Assembly (NCBI RefSeq): GCF_014356525.2
Contig: NC_052505.1
Coordinates: forward strand, 22,031,432-22,095,431
Length of the DNA: 64,000 nt
From: Nilaparvata lugens
Lineage: Eukaryota > Arthropoda > Insecta > Hemiptera > Delphacidae
Direction: 5' to 3'
Shown here: positions 12,311-24,102 of the stretch, piece by piece
Layout of the letters: the number at the start of each line of letters is the position of its first letter
Position numbering within the stretch: the first letter of the stretch is position 1
Translations under genes and position numbers: made by a program
Notes under the pieces: generated by a model
Told to the model about the DNA's origin: nothing
Seen by the model: only the letters and a program-made list of their open reading frames with translations
Database searches by the model: none

Positions 12311-13580
12311 TTTCAACCTTGATCAATACAGCGGCCGTTATAATTTTATATTCCAGTCACGTGGTTTTGTGTCTGAAATAAAAATAAACATTCATTAACT
12401 AAGCAGTGGACCACCAGGGAGATCATGAATTTTATAGGCTGTAATGTGATTTTATATAAAGTTATTTGGGAAGAAAATCGTGTGTAGTTTTCTGATTCAA
12501 CTCAATAAGACTAAGTACAGTTACTTCATGCTCCATACTAAAGTATCATACTCATCTATAGATAACTCAAGTATGCTAACTCATTTGAAGAATAAATATG
12601 GGCAGATAAGCTGAATACATGTGTCGATTAAATTCATGTCGTAAGACACTAATGACTTGGGAAATTATGTCATAGACTTCATAGACGTCAATGGGTCTTA
12701 CTTTCGTTAGTATTTTTGTCAATTTATTTTGAATTTTGAAATTCGTCAAACAGAAGAAAAATGGGTAGGGATAAAAAGCGAAAATACCGTTAAATATAGT
12801 AAAAATACTTGTATTATTTGTCTCTGGTAATGATTTATCCATATGAACCATGATGAATTTATTCTCAACAAACTTGAAAGAGTCCTCTTGTTTGATTTAT
12901 TATTTCATTTTATTCTATCTTTCTCGTTTTGTGAAATTTTAATTCTATTGTATCGGTATGAATGAATGTATTCGGGCCTGTAGTCAATGGATGTATAGTG
13001 GTGAAATACTGAATTAATTGATGAATCACGGAATAAAATATTCTTATCACTAGCAACCACATAGTGCAAATTTTACATTATACACTTTATTTATATTATG
13101 GCCACTGGTCAGCACAACAGAAAGCGTTTTCAGGTTTTTATCGGCATTTTTGACAAATCAGCGTAAAATAAGCATGTCATAGACCTCGAAATGCGACACT
13201 TTTGAATGGGAACAGAGGAAGTTGCAGCTATGCTAATGATGGGGTACATAGTGTCAGATTTCCGGCTGAAGGAAGAGATCACTCATGATGGCAATGAGTG
13301 ACTAATGACCGCACTCTAGTGGTGGATACCGGAAACACATCTTCGTTCACTGAACCTCGTGTCAGCTGTGCCGTGTTGTGTTGACAGCTGTGTCCTTGCT
13401 CGATCTAGGTTACTACTGTCTACTGTACTGGCATTTTCCTCACATCGGAATTATCTCTAGTCTCGGTTCACCAGTGGAATTCTGGCATTGGATTCAGGGG
13501 TGTTCTTCTGCTGCATGCAAGTTATTTTACCCATTGAAGTAAAGAAATGATGCTATTTTCTTCAACAATGTATTTTTTTG
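12311..13580. other. Non-coding DNA with a modest GC-rich patch
   Basis: The part at about 13300-13500 is richer in G and C and contains several 'cagctgtg' words. No reading frame or promoter element could be supported. The rest is AT-rich without features. Confidence 0.4.
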
Positions 13581-13829
13581 GAGTGATCCGTGGTCTAGTG
13601 GATAGAGAGCTTGCGTAGCAGCATAGAGATCCCGGGTTCGAACCCTCTCACAACCAAAAGTTTTTTAACCAGATCACTCCCGTGTTATCGGATGGGCACG
13701 TTAATTGTCTGTCCCGGCTGAAGTATGACAGTCGTAAGGCCCATTGACGGCTCAAATTATATATTCAGGCGGTGGGACCTTCCCGCAAGGGACTCCCCAC
13801 CAACAAAAGCCATACGAATTTACTTTTTT
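13581..13829 (+). mobile_element. tRNA-derived SINE
   Basis: The head contains Pol III promoter boxes spaced as in a tRNA: an A-box-like 'tggtctagtgg' at 13591-13601 and a perfect B box 'ggttcgaaccc' at 13635-13645. It does not fold into a good cloverleaf acceptor stem. About 150 bp of non-tRNA body follows ('cccggctgaagtatgacagt', 'gactccccaccaac') and then a T-rich tail. This architecture is that of a tRNA-derived SINE that relies on a partner non-LTR element for retrotransposition. The 68-codon frame across it is incidental. Confidence 0.75.
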
Positions 13830-15873
13830 TTGAAGAAAATTAATATACCATTGAAATATTATAGAAATAATATATACAGTATTGAAGGAAAGATCATTCA
13901 TTACGATTTATGTAGACTACTATTATTATGATCACCAATATGAGAAGAATTACTTCATTATGTCTTGAGTTGTAGTTTTTTGGCTTCATCATTATCAATA
14001 TCAAAATCAGCTGTGTACCACTGCTCTCATGGGCTAATATCTTCCTGATGAAAAGAAAAGTTGCATTTCAGTATGTTGCATTTTGCGGATTGTTCATATA
14101 TTATTTCAGTAGATTAAAACAATATAAACTTAACAATATCATTACAATACCATTATACAATGTAATTTTAATAAAAAACTTAAACTGTAAGTTTACGTTA
14201 CAGTAAACTTACTGTAACGTAAGTTTTTTACTCTTTGGTTCCTATAGATCACTCTATAGTTTATTCACTTGGCTTGCAGATGGTATTGTTTTAATAGAAA
14301 CCTTTAGTTACAGTGACTATAATGCAGTGATTTTATTATAGTATCTGTACCTTCAGTGTGTTGAAATGTCACACCGACCTCAATAATTAAGAAAAGGAAA
14401 GCTTCACAATGTTGAAAAACATTTATGCTACTCGGAAAAATGAACTGATTGTTCTCTTGAATGGTGGAGTTGGGTCTCAAAGCCTTTGCCCTGTGGCCAC
14501 CAAAGGTCTTATACTGTGTGGCCCTGCTTTGAAATGTTGAAAATTTCACATTACTTGGTATGAATTGGTTATCCAAATATCGATGCGTTTTGATACATAA
14601 AATCTTTTCTTGAGATTTGTTTTTCTTTTTCCTTAACAACGGAATAAAATACAAGAGTCGTTCTCGCTAAAGAGAAAGACTGTGACTTGAAGAATACAAA
14701 TAGAGGCGTGAATGAAAAAGAACGGAATGATTACATTGAAAATATGGAAAATAAAATATGGTTATCATTTTGCATTCACATGACTATTGAGGCTGTGAAA
14801 TGTTGTTGGTGTGGCTGACTGTACCGGATCACAGCTTAAATAGAGAAATCTATTCCTATTCAATTTCCTTTCCCAACATTCGCTAGAAAAAATGCATCTG
14901 CAACTCGTCCAAATCTATAGATCTCAAAAACACATTTGACTTTCACTCTGCTCAGCAAACTTAAAAAAATATCGACTCATTTTACTTTTGATTCCATTCG
15001 GCGCTTCTAAATTCAAGGTAGAACTTTCTACCAAATGTTTTTGTTGATTTTTCCCAAGATTAGTTTCACAGGGTTCATTTCAGATCTTAGATTACACGCC
15101 TTATATTTTGAATATCTTTATTGAATTATTAATGGTTTTTTATCCTATCATAGTGACTATCAAGGAAAATTGAAAATCAAATTAGGTATTTGTGAATTCT
15201 AACAATGCATATCTTCAGTTTGGAACATCCAATATAAATATGTTCAAACTTAGAAAATAGCGTGATTCTACTACAAAGTCAGAATCATAGTCTTTGTACT
15301 CGTAGTTATCCATGGTGATACCGTCTTGTTAATTGTGGTACTTTTGTGGAACTTTTTCAACCATCTGTGTTATCTTAACATCCATTTTCAACAAAACCAT
15401 GTATTAGTCGAAATTGCCATTAAGAGAACAGGTTCCTGTAGTAGTTTTTCTATGTTGATTGTCATTAAAACTAGTCTCAGAGTCTAACCATTAATTTTCA
15501 TTTCACTATAAATCTTACACTAAAAAACTATAAAACTTCAGTTCATCCATTGATGGCCCAAGTAGTTCTCAAATTATGAGAGCAGTAAAAATTATATAGT
15601 TTGCGTACCCTATCACAAATTGATTTTAAACTAGTTCAAAAGGCTTCCTTCTCTTCAGCCTTTTGGTAAGATCTTCGTTCTGTAGTAGTTGATGGAGTCT
15701 CGACTCATGCCGCATGACAAATCGACTTATCTCACTGGACACAAATGGAATGCGTTGATCTCTATGCAAGTCATTGTTATTATTTTAAATAAGTAGATAT
15801 TGTTTGTTTTTTCATATTGTTTGTAATATTTTTTTCTTTACCATATTATTTGTATTTTTTTGTATTGTTATCT
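13830..15873. other. Non-coding DNA; one small palindrome
   Basis: At 14173-14229 'aaaaaactta' and 'taagtttttt' bracket a nested 'acgttacagtaa' / 'ttactgtaacgt' palindrome. The minus-strand frame at 14304-14654 (116 codons) has no domain or repeat signature and is left uncalled. The rest is featureless. Confidence 0.45.
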
Positions 15874-15961
15874 TGTAATAGAGAGTTGAGTGTACGAGAG
15901 GGCCGACTGCGCCCTAACTTCGCTCTCTACGAAAATAAAGGCAGTAATTCAATTCAATTCA
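15874..15961 (+). repeat. Non-LTR retrotransposon 3' tail
   Basis: 'gagggccgactgcgcccta' is followed by 'cgaaaataaagg' and a short (AATTC)n-type tail 'caattcaattcaa'. A GC-rich 3' UTR, AATAAA and short tandem tail together suggest a 5'-truncated non-LTR element. No coding sequence is left. Confidence 0.5.
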
Positions 15962-16113
15962 AGTCATAGTTTATGATGTAGCAAGCAGCGTTGACACCTG
16001 TAGTAGTGTTGTTGTGTTGCCTCCTATTTATTACAATTGATTCAACTAAGAAGTATTTGCAGGCTGACTTGGTCTAAGGAGGTGGTAAGGAGCGTTACAA
16101 ACTTTGGTTTGTT

Positions 16114-16450
16114 TTGATTTTGATTTTTAATGGTGTTGTGTCTAATTACTTTCCGGTTCGTTATGGGGTACCTCAAGGTTCAATATTGGGCCCAACTTTG
16201 TTTATTATATATGTGAATGACATGCCTAGAGTAATTGAACCCTCAGCCAAAGGATATTTGTTTGCTATGCAAATACTCAGAAAACTTTCTATTACATTTC
16301 TCTGTAAGTTTTCAATGCATTGCCTGAGAATATAAAAAAATTACCATTAAAAATATTATATTCACTAATAGAGTTAAACGATTTCTGTTGACGAATCCAA
16401 TTTATGAAATAGAAGAGTTCTATGACGTAGTTGACAATATGCTTGATTAG
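16114..16450 (+). pseudogene. Non-LTR reverse transcriptase fragment, broken
   Basis: The frame contains '[20 protein letters not shown]', the region between RT motifs 4 and 5 of non-LTR reverse transcriptases (the 'PQGSxLGPxLF' signature). The catalytic F/YADD segment and thumb are missing. After about residue 50 the sequence jumps to a piece resembling the extreme C-terminus of such proteins ('LLTNPIYEIEEFYDVV', in another frame after a TGA), ending with TAG at 16448-16450. Internal deletion plus frame breaks make this a dead fragment. Its 3' UTR continues to about 16668. The clade is uncertain. Confidence 0.75.
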
Positions 16451-16668
16451 CAACTAGGTATCCTTATGAGTGAACTAGTCAATATGATTATGTCTTATGA
16501 GTGTGTTTTACTTATATTGTTGTGAAAATAAGTATATTTTTATGTTTTATAATCTATTGTAATGACTTCTTGCTTGTAATATTATGATTCAATCTATCAT
16601 TGACACTTGTAATGCAATTGATGTTCTCAATTAGCTGCTGCAATAAAATATTTTGACTTTTGACTTTG
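16451..16668 (+). repeat. 3' UTR and tail of the RT fragment's element
   Basis: AT-rich sequence ends 'gcaataaaatattttgac' plus 'ttttgacttt', giving an AATAAA signal and a short TTTTGAC tandem tail. Its position directly after the reverse-transcriptase stop codon supports it being the same element. Confidence 0.5.
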
Positions 16669-16815
16669 GTCTGCTGGCACCACCGTGTTCAGTGGGTTCG
16701 AATCCCGCCGATGGCATGGACGTTTCATTATCTTATGAATTCACCAATGTACTTTCCATCAACCAGGCACAAGCAAACAGCTCATGTGAGCATCATCCGC
16801 AATAAAAAATAGAAA
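16669..16815 (+). mobile_element. tRNA-derived SINE remnant
   Basis: A B-box-like 'gggttcgaatcccgccgatg' at about 16688-16707 is followed by a body containing 'caccaatgtactttccatca' and 'gctcatgtgagcatcatccg' and an A-rich end. The A box is degraded ('ggtctgctggcaccac'). It abuts the retrotransposon tail upstream, which may be chance or a shared 3' end. Confidence 0.5.
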
Positions 16816-19093
16816 AAAATCGTGCAGAATTTTAGTTACGGTATCCCAATAAAAATCATTATGTTTGCAATGATGTCTACATAGACCACACCTGCAAATT
16901 ACTTGTTTGTTCGTATCCTCAATGTATTACTGAATGAACGAAAATTGTTTCACAAAAATTTTTACCAATACATGGATTATTATCAGTATGCATATTCAGT
17001 GGAGGAGTTCAATGAATATTACAAACCTCAAGTTAGAGATTTCAGAGGATAGCACACATTTTCTTGTGGTATAAATTTGACAAATCGATATACCCCTTTT
17101 GTAGGAGGTCAGTGGGTGAAATGAAATTAATAAATAGATATGCATACTTCAAATCATGCCAATTCATACGTTATACTAGGATACAAGTAGAGATTGCGCA
17201 TGAAATCGGTTGGCTGGCACAGAGATTCCAGCGATCACTTTCTTCTCCAAGCTTAGCCATATCCATGCTTCGAGTGTATTTATGTTGGCCAGATAATGTT
17301 ATCATCGCTATTCGCATGCGTGCCACTTTGGGCTGGCGGAGAGTGTAGCCGACTACTTGTGAAGCCTGCTGGAGCAAAGAAGTTGTGATAATATTGGCTG
17401 GAGAGCCGTAAGGTGTTGTTGGAAAGCGAGGACCACTCCAGTGCATGTTGCTAGTCCGCGTTCCAGAGCTCCAGCTCCAGCTCCAGCCTCCAGCGCCCAG
17501 CAACAGGTGAAAGTAGCTGTCATTTCTCCAGCGCCTCCTGGGTCAAACGTCTCCAGCTGTATTTATGATCCATGAGCACACTTGTGCTGTAACTCATATG
17601 AACCCAACACACAAAATTTGTTGATAGTTTTGTTTCGATGCTAGTTTTGTACGACTAGGTTTTAAATTCTCAATTCCAGAGTGGAAACAATCAATAATAT
17701 TGTATAATCAATAAAAAAAAATGTTCTCATTAGAAGGATCTCGATAGTTCTTGTAAGATGTGTATCAAACAGATTTTATTCATTAAAAATGTTCTATAAG
17801 CATACTTCTTTTGGTAGAAGTACACTGTCATCAGTATGAAGGTTTTCCTCAAATTGATAATATCTAGAGGGATTAAAATATATGTAAACTGTTTCTATTG
17901 AAATTGTATTTTTAAACAAATGAATTTCAATTGAAGGAGAAGAACCACACATCGACAGTTTTTCCTTAACTGAGCTTAAGCTCTGTTGATCTGATGTGTG
18001 CCGAATTCGAGATTGACATAAAGATAACGAATTGGGCATTTGAAATAGGATTTATTCATATGAATCATAGATTACGTGCATTGATTTTGCATAGTGCACA
18101 ATATCTGAAAAATATATATTATATCAGACTTGTGATGTGATGATCTTTATTATTGCGAGACCCAATTTAAAGCTTCTTGTGTTATCTGACTTTATGTCAC
18201 CAACTCAAATGAAGTCGATCAAGTCTTGTTCCAGTTCAATACTACAATATTCTAGCTAGAGTATGATTATAAATTTTGTCAAATTGTTAATTGAACTTGA
18301 CGTAAATATTGTGTTTTGTGGGTGATTCTAGTGATCGAGAGAAATAAAGTAGTATGTTACCCATTGATACCGGATGTGGACGCCTTCCATTCATCATAAT
18401 TTATTATTCGATCAGTATTGACCTTGACTCTGCTGACCTTTGTAGAGGTCATGCTTTCCAATCAGTAGGCATACAATAGAGCAGTAGAGAGTAGAGTACC
18501 CAGGCCAAGCACCGAATGTCAGAATGCATCGCGTGGGTGTGTCTGTTGTACCTTGACCATCAAAATTGGACATTTTATTTCTATTGATTTTAAAGTTTGG
18601 ACTTCAGATACAACCATCTTATATTCTATTCAATTATCGAACTTTAATAGAGATCTTCCCATAAAAAAGATAAGGCTGAAAAGTACTTTCTCTCTCAATT
18701 TGAGCTCTTCTGGCGTTGGATCTCATAGAATATGGATCGAGGCTTTTTAAAATATTCTGTATGGAATAAAAAATTACCTCATTTATTTCACTAACCCTGA
18801 ACGAAAGTAGAAGGTGTAATTATTGATTTTTTTAATCCATGGAAGAAAGCAAAACGTCTGTACAGTGGAACCTAGAGTATTTTCACTTCACTAACATATT
18901 TCTGTAGAAGAACTATCACTTTTGAAATTTCTATATTCAGTCGTACTCTATATCCATCCTATAGTTGAATTCTATATTCATTGTTATCAGTCGAGCATGA
19001 AAAATAATTTTTCTTCATAAAATAAGCATATTTTTACAATGATTACCGTACATTGTGTTCGCATCAATCTATGTAATAATAATAAATAATATC
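16816..19093. other. Non-coding DNA with one weak exon candidate
   Basis: At 17363-17575 a plus-strand frame of 70 codons in a GC-richer patch reads Ala/Pro-rich ('APAPAPASSAQQQ') and contains a donor-like 'cag|gtgaaagta' at 17507. There is no confirmed acceptor, domain or neighbour exon. The opposite-strand frame at 17171-17503 is equally open. I do not call a gene. Confidence 0.3.
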
Positions 19094-19235
19094 GAGTGAC
19101 CTGGCTGGCTCAGGTCTGGCGTCAGAGTTTTCAGGTCGCAAGTGATCAATTTCAGGGCCTCTGACATGACCTAAGGACCGCTTTTTAGGCAGCCAGGACT
19201 GACGGCTTAACGTATCCATCCGAAACACAGATGTA
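19094..19235 (+). mobile_element. SINE-like remnant
   Basis: 'gagtgacctggctggctcag' resembles a diverged tRNA-related head. The body has 'ggcagccaggactgacggct' and 'tccatccgaaacac'. The B box is not preserved. I assign it to a SINE on overall architecture only. Confidence 0.35.
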
Positions 19236-20097
19236 ATTGCACAGATTCAAGACTTATGGTAATAGATAGGAGAAATCAACAATTTAAAGAGAAATTTCAG
19301 ATTTATCATAACAGTTAATGCAGCTTCTGTTGATCGAATATCAGCTACATTGTAAGCTCAAGTCCAATCGGATAGAATTGCGTCATACATTCATTCTTGC
19401 ATAGCTTGTGAGTGTACACTGAATAATAGACACTGTTATGAAAAGAATTTGAATTGAGTCTGCCAATAGAATTAGGTGAGGCCGTGATCTCATTCTACAG
19501 GTTCACATACACACTAACACAGTACAATTGAATGTATCATGTATGCACAGAGCACAGTACGCCTATATATAAGTTTATTCAATCTACCATTCCACATTCG
19601 CGATTTGAAGAGGACATAAATGTGCAACCTCTTGAACAATCATGTTTATCTATTAACAATATCCGAAATGAATTTTGTGTTTACAACTTGTTAGATAGAG
19701 ATGCTAGTAGTACTAGTTCAGATTTGATGAACATAGTTCATCATGGGTGCATAATATTAACTAAGAAAATAGATTTTTATGTTATTTGCCAACAATGCAC
19801 AGAGCTTATGAAACTTCACAAATTTTAATTTAAAAAACATCATTCTTTAGTCTTGTCAAAATTGGAAAATATAAAGGGTATTTTAAAGACTATAATCCAT
19901 CCTCAATGGATGGATTTGATTCCAAATGAATCAAATTTCAAGGGATATAACTTTGGTGTGATGATGCGTCCGTCACCCAAATTGAGAAACTCATCTTCAT
20001 TATAAAGTTCAATTATTGTATTATAGGATATTTTATTGGGTATCATAATAGCTTTGATTCCATAATCTGACATGAATATTATTGAAAATTGAATAAT
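19236..20097. other. Non-coding DNA, no gene seen
   Basis: A 98-codon frame at 19532-19828 and an 81-codon minus-strand frame at 19903-20148 show no domain. The second runs into the adjacent repeat. Confidence 0.4.
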
Positions 20098-21175
20098 TTT
20101 TACTTTCCTTGCCCTATTACTATAGGTAAGGAAAGTATTGCTTTCCAAAAAAAATTTACTTTCCTTGCCCTATTACCAAAGGTAAGGAAAATATTGCTTT
20201 CCAAAAAAAATTAAGGTAACCTAATTTCATGTTTTCTATACGTTTCATTACTTTCCTTGCCCTATTACCATAGGTAAGGAAAGTATTGCTTTCCAAAATA
20301 TTTAAGGTACCCAAATTTCATGTTTTCTATACGTTTCAAGGTCCCCTGAGTCCAAAAAACATGATTTGTGGATGTGTGTGTGTGTGTGTGTGTGTGTGTG
20401 TCTGTGTCTGTGTCTGTGAACACGATAACTCCATTCCTAATTAACCGATTGACTTGAAATTTTAAACTTAAGGTCCTTATACCATGAGGATCCGACATTA
20501 AGAAATTCAATAAAATTCAATTCAAAATGGCGGAAAAAATGGCGGATAATGGCTAAAAAACCATATTTTTCACGGTTTTCTCGAAAACGGCTCTAAGGAT
20601 TTTCTTCAAATTTGTACCCTAGATAGCTATTTATAAGCCCTATCAACTGACATGAGTCTCATTTCTGGGAAAATTGCAGGAGCTCCGTAATATTCCTGAG
20701 AAGAATGAATTTTGTTAAATTTCTATCACGACTTTCTCAAAAATGACCTGACCGATTTTTTTCAAATTCATACCCTGTATAGTTATTTATCAGCTCTATT
20801 AACTGGCATTAGTCTCCTCCCTGGGAAACTAACAGGGGGTCCACCCCATCCCTGAGAAATTTACTTTGTAACCTCCTTCTCGTGCGTGAGGTAGGTAGGT
20901 AGGTAGAGCAGTTTATTCAAAAGAACACATGTCGATATTTTATTTGTAGAACAGCTGTTTTGACAACTTTTTAAAAATCCTCAAATTTCATAATTCAAAC
21001 AAAGGAAAATGTACTCTGAAAACAATAACAATAGTATAATCATAGTTTTAATTATTTAGCCGCCAATCGGCATAATGTTATTCCCCGAAATTATCCTCTT
21101 TTAAGAATGAGGCTTATAGATCAATGAGCAAGGAAAGTTGTGTGTGTACCACACCAGATTTTTTACAATATTTCA
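20098..21175 (+). repeat. 1.1-kb dispersed repeat, 'ctttccttgccctatta' family
   Basis: Three imperfect copies of a 50-bp head ('tactttccttgccctatta' ... 'aggaaagtattgctttcc') lie at about 20099-20150, 20155-20206 and 20250-20301. Each contains an inverted pair 'ctttccttgcc' / 'ggtaaggaaag'. Then come a (TG)n microsatellite, 'aaaatggcgg' words, two diverged copies of a 'cgaaaacggctctaaggatt' type block, and an end at 'gtaccacaccagattttt'. A reverse-orientation fragment of the same head lies at 40204-40325. No coding capacity, so it is a non-autonomous element of unknown class. Confidence 0.7.
20374..20419 (+). repeat. (TG)n / (TGTGTC)n microsatellite
   Basis: A TG dinucleotide run followed by 'tctgtgtctgtgtctgtg', internal to the 1.1-kb repeat. 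Confidence 0.9.
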
Positions 21176-23014
21176 ATCGTACGGTAAATATAATATTAGG
21201 TAGATACGATAACTGAATCTTCTGTTTTGCAAAGCTCCTTCACATCTGAAGGAATCCAATTATTATGAATTCAATCCAATCATGTTTTTAATTCTATCCA
21301 TGTTTTTAATATTAATTCGATTGTAACAAAAATATAATACATGTTATATCAGTTTGAGTTTGATCAAATAATTGGTTAGTTCAATCTAAACTTAGAAGCC
21401 ACAACCCCATCTCAAAGAAACAAGTCATAGTGTATATTTCCATAACTGATATGCTTTCAAGCATATGGTAATATACACAGCATGAATGTTCTGTGTAATT
21501 TAGCTTCTCGATTTCTACTGGGTAATCAAGTTTGTGATCTTTATGAACCAGTGCTCACATCACGAATATGTAATGTGTGATTAGAATTAGTTTTTTACGC
21601 TCTCCATACTCTTTCTTATTATCCATCACTTTCTCACTCTCCATTTTTGAATTGAATGCCTTGATTGATCTATATCTACAAAGAACACGTTTGCAACTGA
21701 ATAAACTTAATTTTACCTATTCAATCTACCTACTATTTATTGTTTTCATCAATATAGAAATGAAAAAGAGGGTTTGCTTGCTAAATGTTTCTTAGTTTTT
21801 ATTTTTTATATGTTTGAAACCGCTCCACGAAAAGTCTCCATCATTGAGTGAGTGTTTCCTGCTCACTTGTTCCAAGATTCCATTTCTAACTTTCTTGCGT
21901 GAGATTCAGTTCGCAGCCGTGCTAAATGCAGTTCACATTGTTAGCTGTATTGTTGCTACATGAACGCAATTGTTTCCTTTTCCACTGTACTGCCCTTTAC
22001 AACGTGAACAATTTCCGTTACATCTTATGTTATACAGAAATGAGGACACCTATTCCTTGAACATTGATGCTCAGTGTGCAGGCTTGTAAAAATATTTTCT
22101 CTTTGATTTCATTGTCAAGAAAACTCAGCTATATACGAATCTTTTAAAGTTTATTCCAGTTTTAGTTGTAGTTAATGAAACTTATTCTAATTCCACTTAC
22201 AAATTGGAGAAAACGAAATCAGTTCTTTCTCAGTGTGAACCTTCTAGAACAACCCAAGAATGAATAGAGACATGGAGACATCCACATGAATAATATACCA
22301 TCATAATTTACGAGTATGTTTATGCCGATAGCTATCATAATTCCAATTGTATTCATTCTCTCTCCATAATCATAATCTGTATTTTATTTTGTTACAGGTG
22401 AGGAGAATAGAGAAAATACGTAATAGTCTATCAATCCACTTCTCAAGGTATTACAATACACTACTATATATTTTATAAGTAAGTCATACTTTGTTCGTCA
22501 TAATGATGTTCATCAAGATGTTCAACCAAGTTACAAGATGATATGCAAGCTAATATTTATTCATCTTGCATTCAATATTCTGACTCTGAATGCAATATTG
22601 ATATTCCATGACAACTGATTCCATATTTCTTGATTCAATATTATGTTTGAATATGAGAGTTCATAGAATTTAATTAACATTCAATCTATGATAGTCAAAT
22701 TGGCGGATTTCTTCTTGGTCAATCATAGCTATTTTGAGGTATTATTATGATTATACATTAACTATTGAGAATACTTCTAATGGAGTATGAACTCGCCCTA
22801 TTCCAACTAAAAACTAGTTAACGCGCCTGTAGAAACTTACAATATTATTATGTACTAGCAATTGCATTGCCATTTACATGAATTTTGATAGTTCACGTTT
22901 TCTCTTTTTCAAGTACTAAACCTTCTTATAACGGCCGCCAGGAAATCCTTCCTGCTTCTGGTTGGCTTGCTTAAATGCATTGTTTGAATCTCATTTTCTT
23001 CTAAGAGCAGTCTA
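21176..23014. other. Non-coding DNA, no gene seen
   Basis: The frame at 21577-21795 lacks features. Nothing else could be supported in this AT-rich stretch. Confidence 0.45.
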
Positions 23015-23820
23015 GCAGTCCTGAAAAAGTGACATTTTTCTGCTCAACTCAATAATTAAGAGTCAACATTTCAATAGAGCTGACATTTTTACAGTTATTT
23101 AATTGAATTTCAATATTGTCACTATAGGTGTTATGGTGTTAACACTTTGTTAACACTATTGGAGGAGCCATTCATTCCTGACAGCCTTGGTGCGAAACAC
23201 TGTCCTATAAATTCACTTTGTAGAGACAGAAAAACATCTTTTACGTTGTAGCCGTTCTCAGATTTAGATTAACATTCAGATAGAAAAACAGTGTGAAAAT
23301 TCTCAAGCACCATTTGTTCAGAGCTACAAGTAAATTTCCTACATGATTACAGCCGTAATTTTACAGTTATAATAACAACTAAATACTGTTAATTAAGTTC
23401 CCTTTTTTATTCAAGCAATTTTCATGTTAATTTCGCCGTTAACAACAAAAATTACAAATTTAGTTTTTTAACCAAATCAAAGAGAATGGCCAAAGGATAC
23501 TTTTGTTTTGGTGTTCATAAAAAGTTGAATAAGTGTTTCACATATTGTCATAATGAAGATCCAACTTTTTCCTTCATCTTGTTATCTTTTCTCTATGATA
23601 TTACATTATCTCCATGTTTCAAGGCTCTGTTTGTAGGTAATTTCAATATTCAATTTCTAATTTCAATATTCTGTTTTGAAATATTTGGGGCTTTCAAATG
23701 TAAAGAATAATGCTAGTCGGGGAAAAAGTTTCATGATAGTGTGAGGAATAAAGTTGATTCTACTCATTTGTGTTAGTCATATTTTCCGTTACTAGATGAA
23801 ATGAGAAGACTTATATTATT
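23015..23820 (+). repeat. Large direct duplication, left copy
   Basis: About 806 bp from 'cctgaaaaagtgac' to 'agaagacttatattatt' is matched at 28044-28828 with high identity and several short indels. The first 250 bp are the most diverged; the last 450 bp are almost identical. The copies flank the Jockey-like element and about 200 bp of GC-rich DNA. The ends have no TG...CA or tRNA primer site, so they are not obviously LTRs. The 74-codon frame at 23486-23710 is broken in the right copy by an indel, which argues that it is not coding. Confidence 0.85.
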
Positions 23821-23971
23821 TTTTTATTAAGATATAATATAATATGTTTTGTAATATGGATAATATAATATTGAATATTTGTAATATATTTGTATCTTCG
23901 AATATTTATCTATTTTTCATTTATGTATATATTTGTTCATTTGACATTTATTTATAAATTTATACATTTGA
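23821..23971. other. Very AT-rich spacer before the retrotransposon tail
   Basis: About 150 bp consists mostly of 'ataat' and 'attta' words. It has no counterpart after the right copy of the duplication. Confidence 0.5.
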
Positions 23972-24102
23972 TTTTTTATTTTTTTTTTTTTTTTTTTTTT
24001 TGCCAAATTCACTTTTTTTGGGAGAAGTGTGATGGAGATGGGTTCACCTCAGGGGAATACGAGCTGTTTACAATGGTGACCTTAACGTCAAGTTGCTGAC
24101 CA

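Noticed and set aside
11759..12381. Membrane protein genes from Phe/Leu/Ser-rich frames
   Set aside because: Two overlapping frames on the same strand in a polypyrimidine tract; the hydrophobicity is a composition effect.
13581..13655. A functional tRNA gene
   Set aside because: A and B boxes are present but the acceptor stem does not pair and there is no terminator; the SINE body follows directly.
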